A stretch of DNA of 64,000 bases from NCBI RefSeq assembly GCF_001949145.1, contig NW_019091468.1:200912-264911 (forward strand). The letters run 5' to 3'. Under the pieces are notes generated by a model. It made no database searches, had not been told where the DNA came from, and saw only the letters and a program-made list of their open reading frames with translations. Both the position numbers and the translations under genes were made by a program. Position 1 is the first letter of the stretch. Each line of letters starts with the position of its first letter. Source of the DNA: Acanthaster planci. Taxonomy: Eukaryota > Echinodermata > Asteroidea > Valvatida > Acanthasteridae. Positions 38,359-48,500 of the stretch are shown here, one piece after another.

Positions 38359-38573
38359 GTGTAGATCATTTTTCACGAATCTACAGCAAACTGTAGATTA
38401 TTTTGACGAATCTACAGCAAACTGTAGATTATTTTGACGAATCTACAGCAAACTGTAGATTATTTTGACGAATCTACAGCAAACTGTAGATTATTTAGAC
38501 GAATCTACAGCAAACTGTACATTATTTTGACGAATCTACAGCAAACTGTAGATTATTTTGACGACTCTACAGT
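38359..38573. repeat. 31-bp minisatellite made of hairpins
   Basis: The word (A)ATCTACAG begins at 38378, 38409, 38440, 38471, 38502 and 38533 with a decayed start at 38564, giving an exact period of 31 bp over about seven units. Each unit contains AATCTACAG-CAAA-CTGTAGATT, a 9-bp perfect stem with a 4-base loop, joined by ATTTTGACG linkers. The stem arms are identical between units apart from one C substitution (CTGTACATT at 38513-38521) and the decayed edges. Transcripts of either strand would fold into a string of stem-loops. Confidence 0.9.
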
Positions 38574-38754
38574 AGGGGTAGTTTCGTAACAATGAGGAGA
38601 TTGCCCTCGTGTCTCTCCCCCCCCCCGTTTCGGTCAAACCAATTGTGACCAGAGGGATGGGGTAGGGTAGAACTATGTTGTTGTTTTGTTTTAATGACGT
38701 TCGGGCTATTTGCGCCAATAATTGTACGTTTATTCATACACTTTATTAATCAGC
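38574..38754. other. spacer between minisatellite and SINE
   Basis: Contains a C-run (about 38618-38627). The 60-codon minus frame is an artefact of simple sequence. Nothing else was seen. Confidence 0.4.
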
Positions 38755-38944
38755 ATCACATTACGGAGTTAGGAAGAAGGTCCAGTTTTAGAAGCAGGAG
38801 GAAACAGGAGTACCCGGAGAAAACCTGCGAGAGCGAGTATGGACTGGAAACCAAATGCACTTAAAGCCTGGGCCAAGCCAGGACTCGAACCCGGGCCTCA
38901 TTGGTGCAAAGCGAGGAAAGAACCACCACGCTAACCCGCTCCCC
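38755..38944 (-). mobile_element. tRNA-derived SINE
   Basis: On the minus strand the head starts near 38944. It has an A-box-like TAGCGTGGTGG at 38923-38933 and a B box, GGTTCGAGTCC, at 38881-38891, separated by about 31 bp as in Pol III type 2 promoters. The body that follows contains GCAGGTTTTCTCCGGGTACTCCTG, a sequence type I know as common in SINE bodies of aquatic animals (from memory, not searched). The element probably ends near CGTAATGTGATG at 38755-38765. No clear target duplication was found. Confidence 0.7.
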
Positions 38945-41157
38945 CCCCGCTACGCTATGGTTTGGCCCAATTGCAAGGATTCTACTGGGCCTCTTAACAT
39001 GCACAGTGGGCGCATATAAGGGATACCAGGAACGCCCGCACCCCGGCCCCGGAAAATGACTTATGCTATCTATTTTTTCAGGGTTATAATGCTATATAAA
39101 GTACTTTTCATCTTTCAATAAGGAATAAATTTGATGTGTTCTGGCTACTTTTTTGTGTCTACATTTTGCCCAGTCTTTCTTAGATGTTGGATTATAGTTT
39201 ATTTGAATTGATGCAAACTCGGGTACATCTTCTATGTGTACCAAGATCATACCGGTCCTGAGGTGACAGATCTGTCAGGATTACTGCTCCCTAAGTTTGC
39301 GGTCCAGCACATTTATCTAAGTTCGTTTTAAACGGCTATCAAACATATTTGGATAGACTTGCTTAAAGAGTTAGCCTGTAAATTTTCTTGCGTTGTTAAT
39401 ATTTGTAGCGCTTTGAGCAATTTTAGGTAGATGTGTGCGCTGTATGAAAATTCTTCATTGCTATCATTGAACTCCAACATTTGCATCGTAATTAGAATCC
39501 AATGTTGCTCATTTGGGAATTAATCTCGCTTTTCCTTTTTCTATTATTTTTCAATTCTTTTCTTCTCGTTTCTGAAATTGAAAAATCTCCTCGATACGTT
39601 CACGTAATGTTTTCTTGCCTAGTGCCTGAGGAGCTCTGCCCACGAGGTCCGTCCATGCAGCTCTTGGGTTGAGAAGAGGCCCATACACGGGTGAGCTGGG
39701 TAAACAAGATTTAACAGCGAGAAATGTCTTCGCTTGGTAAGTTTACGGTCATGTCTTATTGCGGTAGAGCGATTCTGTACGCAAGCAGCGTACATTATTA
39801 TACCAACAGGGCACGCATTTCCGTTCAGAACGGGTCCGACTAAAGTTATCCAGACGATGCATTCTTTCTACATTCCAAGCACTGTTTCTAGTGCATCCTC
39901 ACTTTAAATCAAGGCGACCTTATCAGTGCAGACCGAAATGATTATGTGATACTCGTGATGAAATTGTGCTAGGCCTCCCCGGGGGTCCAGTTAAAGATGT
40001 CATTGGCAGATCAAAAGATTAAAGTCCCAAAATGGCCCCAGTCTCCTTCAGGCTTCCTGTCTAGCCACTGTATGTGCTCAATAAACATCAACTGTCGCTT
40101 GGCAAAATCTCAAACAAACAGAGCAAAATTTGAAGATAAACCTGCATCACAAATTTGTGGGTTTTGTATAATTTTCTCGCAAAAATGACGTGTAGACTTA
40201 AAGAAGAACTTTGGCGTTTTGAAACAGTTGGAACAAACGACTGTCTTTATCAAGAGAAAACCGATGCAAGCCTTAGAATTTTATCTTTGAAACGGCAGCA
40301 ACACAGAGAACCCCTGAAGAGAGATATTGTCAAGATACTCGTACAAATTCACTAATCCAATACGCTCCACTGTTTACGTAGTTGGTAGTCATGTAGAATC
40401 ATCAAACAAACCGTTCTTAAGTGGATATGCAGGGTCATATGACGGAGACCCGACGGGACTCAAGTTGTATACTGGGGGTACGCGGCTTTCTGTGTTCTGT
40501 AATATATTGCCGCATTGAGGTGGCGTTGGTGACTTCCTTTTCTAGGCCTCTCTCAAAGTGAAGTCACTTCCGACAGATTGCCAAGTGTTTTGCCATTTTT
40601 TACTTCAGTTTTCGTGACCCGCATCAGCTGTGCCGTATTTCGAACATAGATATCAGAAAAGTAAAAGAAAGATAGATAGGAAACGCGCGTCATATGCGTT
40701 GCCGTTAGTTTCGTGAATAAGGCTAAACAGTTTGAATGCGCAAATAATTGGCGTGACTATCATTCATCCAAATGGCTGATTACACTTTCAGCGTTCGTCC
40801 GCGTCGTTTCATGCGTGGAAATCTTTCAATTTGGTAACCGTTTGAGCGTTCTATGACGGTAATCGTCCTTAAGAAGTTGAGCGGAATAAGTCAACAGAGG
40901 ATCGGTTATAAGTTACGTGTGTGGAAAGACGTACAGCTGCACTATTTTCCATGTGCGGGAGCAAAGGCAGAGACTCTGACGGGAAGTTTCCAGCTTGCCA
41001 CAAATTGACTTATTACTCGTAAGTACCAAGTTGGTGAGGTATCAGCTGTGAACTAATCGTTAGTGCTAAGAAAAAATTAAAAACTGCGACATGAACGTCA
41101 GGATTTAAAAACTGAGGAAAAAACCTTCTTATTCAAATAAAGATGGAGTACAAATAA
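38945..41157. other. gene-free stretch, nothing recognised
   Basis: Short frames at 39997-40518 lack motifs and splice context. No repeat shared with the rest of the window was found. The right end abuts the truncated 5' border of the LINE copy. Confidence 0.45.
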
Positions 41158-42509
41158 ACGTGGATTTCATGGGGTACAATTAAGAGCATGATGCTTAATG
41201 TGAACAAATTGAAAGTTGTGCAAATTACTCGGAATAGATCACCTGTTGTTTGTCCTTACTTTATAGGTTCGGAAGCCCTGGAGGTTATAAAGCAATACAA
41301 GTATCTTGGCGTGACAACCTCTAGCGACTTGTCTTGGAATTCCCACATGTCAAATGTTGCTGCTAGAGCTTCTAGGATTTCCAGAGTAATTAGACGAACT
41401 GTTTGCTCGAAGGATTCGGTCTCTCTAATTTTGTTTGTTTTTTAAGGCCCTTTGTAGACCTATCTTAGAGTATGCCATTCCTGCATGGTTTCCCCATCAA
41501 TCCAATCATGTCAATGCCCTGGAAATTGTATAGAGGAGATTTACTAGAGATTGGTTCAATTTCAACAGAGATCTTAGCTACCCTGCTCGCCTTGAACTTC
41601 TTAATCTCCTAATTATTGCTGACCGTCACGAATACCAGCTTATTACTTTTATGTTCTTGTTTTTACAAACGACTAGACATTGACCCTCGTCTCCGTCCTG
41701 AAAACAGGACCTTGATGATTTCAGATTTAGAATCCCTTTTGCCTGAACCAAATCTATCAAATTCCCTGTTTTCAATTTTCCCCAATCTTTGGAATTCATT
41801 ACCGACTTCAGGGATCACGCTATTATCTCCTCTCGTTACAAAAATGGCATGCACCACCTTTTGTTAGAATAATTGATCTTGCCTCCTAATTTTTTTCTTT
41901 CGGCTGATTTGGTTTGTACATGCTGGATTCTGTAGTTATATATGTACTTGTATTTTCCTCTTATCTCCAACATTGTTTTCAAGCTGTGTAATTATATGAC
42001 CAGTCGTTATATATTTTTGGTGTGGATATTTTTTGGTGTGGATATATTGATATCAATATTGGTGGGGTGGTAGCCGATATTTCTTTTCTGCCCACTGACC
42101 CAGTGTAGAAGATATATGTTCTGCTGAACTTTGCCGTTTTATATTTATGTCCTTTTCTTACGTTAAGGCGCCCTCCTCAAGTATTTTAAATATAGTAATA
42201 AGCCTCCCCCAACTTTAAAACTTACTCGAAACAAATGAATTGATTAATATTCTGTTTTTATTATAATTTGATAAAATGCAATGAAATGTATATATTATTA
42301 TATACTTTATATTTATATATCATATATAATTTGTGTATAGTATTTTTGGTTCCTCAATTATTTGTGTGTGTGATCTGACCTTGTATGGTGGTTTATTTCG
42401 CTTTTGAGTAATCCAGAGGCTTGTTTTCTATTTGTAAAGCAGTTTTCGATATCTAGTGCTCAATGTATTTGAATCTGTATTGCCCGAAATAAATAAATAA
42501 AATAAAAAA
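41158..42509 (+). mobile_element. 5'-truncated non-LTR retrotransposon tail (CR1/L2-like), decayed
   Basis: A frame starting near 41161 reads through MMLNVNKLKVVQ and YKYLGVTTSSDLSWNSHM, the end of a reverse transcriptase domain (the LN-x-x-K and KYLGV blocks typical of LINEs). After a frameshift near 41445 it continues with RPILEYAIPAW, an in-frame stop near 41534, SYPARLELLNL, and finally PNLWNSLP near 41790-41815, the usual order at the C-terminus of CR1/L2/Jockey-type ORF2. A 3' UTR with a 16-bp tandem duplication (42014-42045) and a 16-bp palindrome (42044-42059) leads to an (AAAT)n tail at 42487-42509. The endonuclease and most of the RT are absent. Not functional. Confidence 0.8.
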
Positions 42510-42797
42510 CAGACTAGTATAGAGTTCAGTATTTTCTTTTGCAACATGAAAAAATAAGCTGATATATCTAAATGGTGGCTCTTCCTTATCGTAGTCGAGT
42601 TGGACTTCCATGCTACATCATTAATCGTTCATTAACTCACTCTGCAGTTATCCAAGCATTTTATTGCTCAATGAAAGGTACCGTATACAGCAAATTTGCT
42701 TCACAGTATTTCCTCACCTTTAGCTGAATTGTTAGGGGGTGCATGGATAGACCAAAAATTTTGCGGCTTTTTTTTTTCAATTGCATCTTCCTTGTAA
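42510..42797. other. spacer between LINE and possible LTR
   Basis: AT-rich sequence with a T-tract near 42770. Nothing recognised. Confidence 0.4.
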
Positions 42798-43680
42798 TGT
42801 TACGATCCGAAAAACTCCAAACTATTTAAGAATAGTAATTATTCCAAAACTTGAATTTTCTCCGATGCAACAAAGAAATCAAACAAGATCAGACTGATAT
42901 GAGGATCAAATAAAAAGTTATGATTTAATGAGAACGTTACAATTGCATGTAAAAAATAAGGATAACAAAGAAAAGGCTGATCGGAGTTAGTTTACAATGA
43001 GGATAAAGAATGAAGAAAGATCTTATACAACAAAATGATCTTACGGGCGAGAGCTTGGCAGGCACTACAGCGAAGAATGCTGGACTCCACAGATAGCGCA
43101 AAATAGTTTCAAAAATGAGCTACAACGGGGACGAAGACAGCTTCCAATAAGAATGACCGGGCTCGAGACGAAACGGCGAGGGCGTGATGACCGTCGCAAA
43201 TACAGGAACTTGATAGTCCCACAAACTGGAACTGGATTCAGTTCACAAACTGTCTCTTCGGGAACAAGATTCAGCTCTGCACTTCACTTGGTCTGGACGA
43301 ACTTTTCTTAAGAGTCGCTCCACAGACGACTCGCCACCACAACTTGAAATGGTGCAGAAGTCAACAAGACTTCTCACAGCCCGCGTACGGTAGAATTGCC
43401 TTCTAAAATCTCTCTCGCGATGTGTGTGTGTCTCAAACTCTGTGTTTCTTGACCTTGTCTGCCAGAGCCCGTATTTTTATAGTCTACAATTCTTCTAGAA
43501 ATTTCTTCTCATTACGTAAGTTTCTTAAAATAGTCTTTTTAGCATTACCTCCAGACTATACACTTGATAACGTCGGCTTACAAGAAATTTCCCAGACGTA
43601 CAACGAGAATGACTATTCATTCACTGTGGCTTAGGGTCAAACCCGGGTCACACACAGAATCGCGGGCGGTACCATTACAG
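42798..43680 (+). mobile_element. possible solo LTR (weak)
   Basis: The block starts TGTTACGATCC and ends GGTACCATTACA, an imperfect inverted TG...CA pair of the kind that bounds Metaviridae-type LTRs, and contains a TATA-like TATTTTTATAG near 43471. Its length of about 880 bp is in the LTR range. Against this, I find no target-site duplication at either edge, no primer-binding site and no internal retroelement genes. Confidence 0.25.
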
Positions 43681-43750
43681 AATCTGCCACACGTACAGAG
43701 ACAGAGTGTGCGTAAACATAGTGTAATATCCAGCGGCCAACTCTATCTGT

Positions 43751-43996
43751 GACCCACTCTGTGAAAATAAGTCGTAAGCCAGAGCCACTTTTTGAGTTTT
43801 CATTTGTATTAGAAAGAGCAAATTGAGCGTTTTGTTTTGACGTATCACTCAGTTTGGCACACTGGTGAAAGAGGATACTCCATGGTGAAAAAATGCTGTG
43901 GGTTCCTATTGATTTACACTGTGCAAAATTATTCTAAAGGACTTTTTACTCCAAAGTGGCTCTGGCAACTTGTGACTCATTTTCACAGAGTGGGTC
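43751..43996. mobile_element. foldback/MITE-like element, family D full copy
   Basis: The left end GACCCACTCTGTGAAAAT (43751-43768) is the exact reverse complement of the right end at 43979-43996. The arms remain alignable inward for about 60 bp through GAGTC-CAAG-CCAGAGCCACTTT and the following AGT-TTTT segment, with small gaps. Total length is 246 bp with no coding capacity. A half copy lies at 35858-35995. No target duplication is obvious at the edges. The structure fits a non-autonomous DNA element. Confidence 0.75.
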
Positions 43997-44329
43997 CCAT
44001 TTTCATTTGACTTACTCAGGTATTCACTTTCACAACACTGATCAACCTAAACTGTTTCCTTCCGAAATGAATATCTTATTTACCATAGCTTTAATAAATT
44101 TGTGAACTTTTCTAACGCCAATATGCGATCTCAGTAGAAGTGTGTGTAGTGGTCGCGTTAAATCCAGTATTAAAGTACGGTTTATTCCAGATCCTCACGT
44201 GGACACTCCAAGCTAACAGCGATGGGATCCAACCTTTGGGAGGAAACGGCACGACGGGCTCTGCATTGACTATTTTCCTACTGAATGCTGTAAAGTGCGA
44301 TAGCGAGAGAGTACCAGGCTAACACCTGA
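43997..44329. other. stretch upstream of the Penelope fragment
   Basis: No motif recognised. It may include decayed sequence of the same Penelope-like copy, since a reverse transcriptase would normally precede the endonuclease, but I cannot identify any RT block. The 60-codon plus frame 44140-44322 is unassigned. Confidence 0.3.
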
Positions 44330-45005
44330 GTATTCCACGCTGCATCCAAGAAACTGAAGACGGGAGCTGGTGTCTTCAGGATCCCCTGCGAATGTGGAAA
44401 GGTGTATATCGGCGTGACTAGTCGGGACTTGCCACCAGACTCAAAGAACACATCGCCCATGGACGCATAGGTAAATCAGCGATTGTCAAGCACTCACACG
44501 TCAAGGATCACGTCATCAACTGGCAATCAGCTCAACTCATCGCTCTGATCTGGTCAACAGATGGTACCCAAGATGCGTCAGGGAACCAATCGAGATCTAC
44601 AAGCACGACACAGTCCCCCAAGACGTTGGCTTCCACATCAGCAGCATTTGGCACTCCATATTACCCTCCCAGACCAATGGGTCATTGGTTCCTCCTCTCA
44701 CTACACCCAGTGCCCCACTGCCATGCATCAGTGAGCGCACTCAGTAGCCTTTCAGTCTAGTGGATCCACTGCTCCAGTACACCCATAGCATCCTTTTCAG
44801 GGCTTGAGACCATCATCCTCAGAGCCAGGCAACCAGTCACCCTCCTGAAGACGAACAGAGCATACTGTTCGGCACGCCGAGTGTTCACCATCGGTTCTTC
44901 TCAGAACCACACACTAATCAAAGAGATTCTTCCTTGTTCATGGTGCAACCGCAAGCCAAACCTTATTTGGTACTTCCACCATGCATAGCTTCAAATCTTA
45001 TCTGA
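44330..45005 (+). mobile_element. Penelope-like GIY-YIG endonuclease, pseudogenised fragment
   Basis: Beginning at 44363 the translation reads GAGVFRIPCECGKVYIGVTSRDL in pieces across frames. The GVF...VYIG pair with the CxC between is the GIY-YIG nuclease core as found in Penelope-like retroelements. After a shift near 44430 it continues TRLKEHIAHGRIGKSAIVKHS (the R-x-x-EH helix), then INWQ. After a second shift near 44565 it continues REPIEIYKHDTVPQDVGFHI and IWHSIL, the usual end of this domain. At least two frameshifts disable it. The downstream part to about 45005 is probably its 3' sequence, but that boundary is uncertain. Confidence 0.7.
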
Positions 45006-45453
45006 AGAGAGGGTAATGTCGGGCGTCCCATTGATCCAGGAAGACTAACAAAGCTTATGACACAAAAGGGACTTCGTCACGTTTGAACTGCCGTCAAAAC
45101 AATCACCGGTAATTGCCGGGCGGTTGTGTCTAGCGAGTAAGAACTGAAGTGAACGCAGGTCAAGATACTGAATCCCAGAAGGTTTTGATGAAACTTCAGC
45201 AAAAGAAACTGCCATTTTGAAGGTCAAGGTTGCTTCCGTGGAGAACACTGCAGTTATGTCCGCACTCCGAACGAGAAACGGGTTGTTCCAAGTGTCAAGG
45301 TCAGCAAAAAGGAAAAGCGAATGTCACAGTTGGATCTGCTTAAAACCGTTTGTCAGTGAATGCATATCGAAATTACAGTCTGGAAAGGCAGATTGTATTG
45401 AACTCGTACTAGGCTTGAATGCTGCTCGGTGAAGGCATACAATATACGCGTTC

Positions 45454-45476
45454 GCACACGTGCACGTGTGCACGTG
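45454..45476. promoter_or_regulatory. triple CACGTG E-box with 18-bp palindrome
   Basis: GCACACGTGCACGTGTGC at 45454-45471 is a perfect palindrome. CACGTG occurs at 45457-45462, 45463-45468 and 45471-45476, three canonical E-boxes (USF/MYC/CLOCK-type bHLH sites) in 20 bp. It directly precedes a family B repeat copy, whose 62.2-kb relative also carries one E-box in this position. The cluster may therefore be a local expansion within the repeat. Confidence 0.6.
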
Positions 45477-45527
45477 GTGCAGTGGGCATGGTTTAAACTG
45501 AAGTGACGTCACACTTACGAACCGGAT
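45472..45527 (+). repeat. interspersed repeat family B, copy 2 (partial)
   Basis: The core GTGCAGTGGGCATGGTTTAAACTG plus AAGTGACGTCACACTTACGAAC matches 62234-62276 with two substitutions (GGGCATGG for GGGCGTGG, ACCGG for ACTGG). The upstream two thirds of the family (the GATCGCTGAAGTTGC and GTAAACGGCGA blocks) is missing here. TGACGTCA, a perfect CRE palindrome, lies at 45504-45511. Confidence 0.75.
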
Positions 45528-48500
45528 AATTGGACCAGCACGCGCGCGAGTTGAGAAGAGTTTGCACACCGTGCGAACACGCACCTGTTGGCGTTGCATA
45601 CGTAGTTGTCAATTTTCTTACAAAGATGGCGTCCATAGAGAGAGAGATCCATGGTGCAGCTTCGACCTGCCAGGCCGTCTGGGTGATTCCAGGAGTTCGC
45701 CATGATAGACTATAGGATCTGCAACATATCCTGCAACCTCCAGCCGCATTGAGAAATGGAAAAAAAAATACATCAAGAAATTCCACCGGAGTTTTTTTGT
45801 CGGGAAACTGATGTGTTTTAATATAACGTCAGAATAACATTTTCACTGGTGTCATCTATTAGGGCGTTACTAAGTGGAAAAGAGGAAACATAACGATCTG
45901 AAACGTGACAGAAAGGCTCGACTACGTGAAGGGCAGCTGAGAAAATAGGCCCGCCTCTGACACTGTTCTATTCTCCTTTTCTGTTTCCTTCCTAACGGTG
46001 TAGCCTACACGATAAGAATAAAGTGTCATATATTTGAAGACAGTTTTCGCTTTAAAAGGCAATGCCAGTGTGGAAGCCATCCGTGTATAAACAAACAGAC
46101 ACGCTCCCTTGAAATTAAGCCAGACAATGTGAAGATCATTAGGCTGTGGCGTTGTATCCTGTCCCGCATTTCCACGATATTTGGTACAACAATGTCATTT
46201 TTCAATCGAATATATAAGTTACGATTACACTTGGAAGAAATGAAGTTTTCACGTGAAATTCCCCGTGTAGTGTATCATTGGAGAGGGGGCGTGTAAAAAC
46301 GTTTCAGCTTTCAGAATTTGCCATTGTTTGTGAGTTTTGAAGAATTTAACTCGACCCATTCTCCGCTAAGTACATATTCGCCTCGCTCTCTGCTCAGATC
46401 TACTCCCTCAGAGCAAGACGAGTCCATTAAATTAACGATGCAAACTGATACTAATACGTGAGTTGTCGACACACACTATCACTTCAAATCACCTCGTTAA
46501 TATCTATCCCCGTTGTGTTCCTGATCCTGCGGGCTGCTGACTGCTGGTATTGTATTCCGGCGACCTTTATCTCTTCGCGCAGCCAAGCTTAACCCAATAA
46601 TCTGCGACTCACGTCGTGCAGTCGTGCCCCAAATAAAATCACGAGTCCTCCTTCCTGTGTTTCAAATAACCGTCCATGTGGCTCTGGGATGAATCGATTT
46701 GCTAAGGGCAGAACACGTGATTTCATTAAAATCCGTAATTACGGGGTGTGGATTCCAGCAGACACTTGTAAGAGGCCATGCTGGGCCACTCGAGCAATTC
46801 ATACTCCGTTAAAGTCACGCTGTAACGACGTGCCGCGTGTTTTACGTGACGTAGAGGACAAAACATGGGGGAGCGAAGCATTTTTCCCTGTCTGTCTGTT
46901 TTCCTTGACGGTCAGCACTTGTGTTCAGTAAAGTGTTATGTCGTTGGAACATAAGAAACCAAGTACCTTTCCTCATTGGTTTACATCTATAACAAAACAC
47001 GATTGTGTGTGGGCCGTTGATGGGGAGAACACAATGTGAACCTTTCCGTAGTCACTTTACAGCTGACCTCTAGCCGTTTCTTTGTGTATACAAATTCAAC
47101 ATGCATTGTCAATAATATGTGTAATTAAAAGGTCTACGCAATGAGTTTTTTATTACAGATCTATCACAGATATCTTAAGATAAGTCCTATTAAAAGTGGG
47201 TCCCATCTGAAGTGTTTTCGTTTCATCATAGAGGGTATGAGTATTTTTTACAATGCTTTGACGCTAGACCTGAATTGCATCCTTTGTGTTCCGAGAAGAG
47301 AATTGATTTTCAATTAAAATGTGCAGTAATCCCATAACGCGCATATCCATAACCGCGTCTGATAATGTGTAATAAGCCTTTGGGCACTCTCTTTTTCTCG
47401 AACACAATTAAAAACGTGTCTTTGCAATCTTCGAATCTTCGCGCCTGGTCCCCGTCGATAGCAAGCACATAATAAACCCGAGAGTCCCGATGTTAACTCC
47501 CCAAAGGCTAGTTGGCCCAGTTAATCAATGGAATGGGTTCCTGATGATGGTCTACACACTCCATAGCGTGCAGGAGCGCCTATCCGAAGGATCACTTGGA
47601 CAGACCCGGGATGGGGTTTTCAGAAATTAATGCCTCTCTGTCTCCGAACGTCTGCTCCCGTTAAACCAATGATGCACCTTTGCACTACACGAAATGTATT
47701 TAAAATCTCATCTTGTCATCACAGCTTGCATAATAATAGCTGGCATGCAAGCTGGCAACAAAAAGTCTAGTGTTTTGGTCGTCTACAGTTTCAATAGCAA
47801 AACGTTTTTTTTTTCACAGCGAGGCCTCATGCGGTGCTTGGCATGATTGGCACAGTTATACCTCTGATCGAGGAGCTCGCAGGGAGACTGCGGCTGGAGC
47901 CAATTTGAGTAGAATATTGAATAATCCATCTGGCACCAGAAATTTCAAGCGAATTTCAAAATAGGACTTTACATACAAATCTGCGAGCTCCTGTATCTAA
48001 AGTGGGCCAAAATACTCAAATACAAAAGAACCTAAACCTTGAAAACAAGCCCTCCCATATATTTCAGGTTATATACTATAAACCTGAAAATATTTCATTT
48101 CAATGGAGATTGAGCATGAAATACTCTCTTCCTTTTCGACTAGACAACCTTGATCTTAACTCCAGGAGACACTGGCAGAATTTTTCATGACATGTTTTAA
48201 TAAACACCTTTATTCATCATTAATAGAACATTTTCAAAAGCGATTATCGTTAATATTGAAGTCAGTTTTTTAAACCAGCCTCTCATTTAGTATAGTACAC
48301 CTGCTTTCCGGTTCAATTTATTTGCGTGATCGAAAACCCATACGTCCTCCGCAGAAATATGGCTTAAGTGCTCCAATAAACAAACTTATAGCGATTTCCA
48401 CATTTAGGTTTCAAATAGCCTAAAGTAAAAAAATAACCTATATTCAGATATTTTGTGGAGGTTTTTTAATTTTATTTATTTATTTTTTAGAAGCAAGCTG

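Noticed and set aside
38359-38573. CRISPR-like array
   Set aside because: The period is 31 bp with no unique spacers; units are contiguous hairpins in eukaryotic DNA, so it is a minisatellite.
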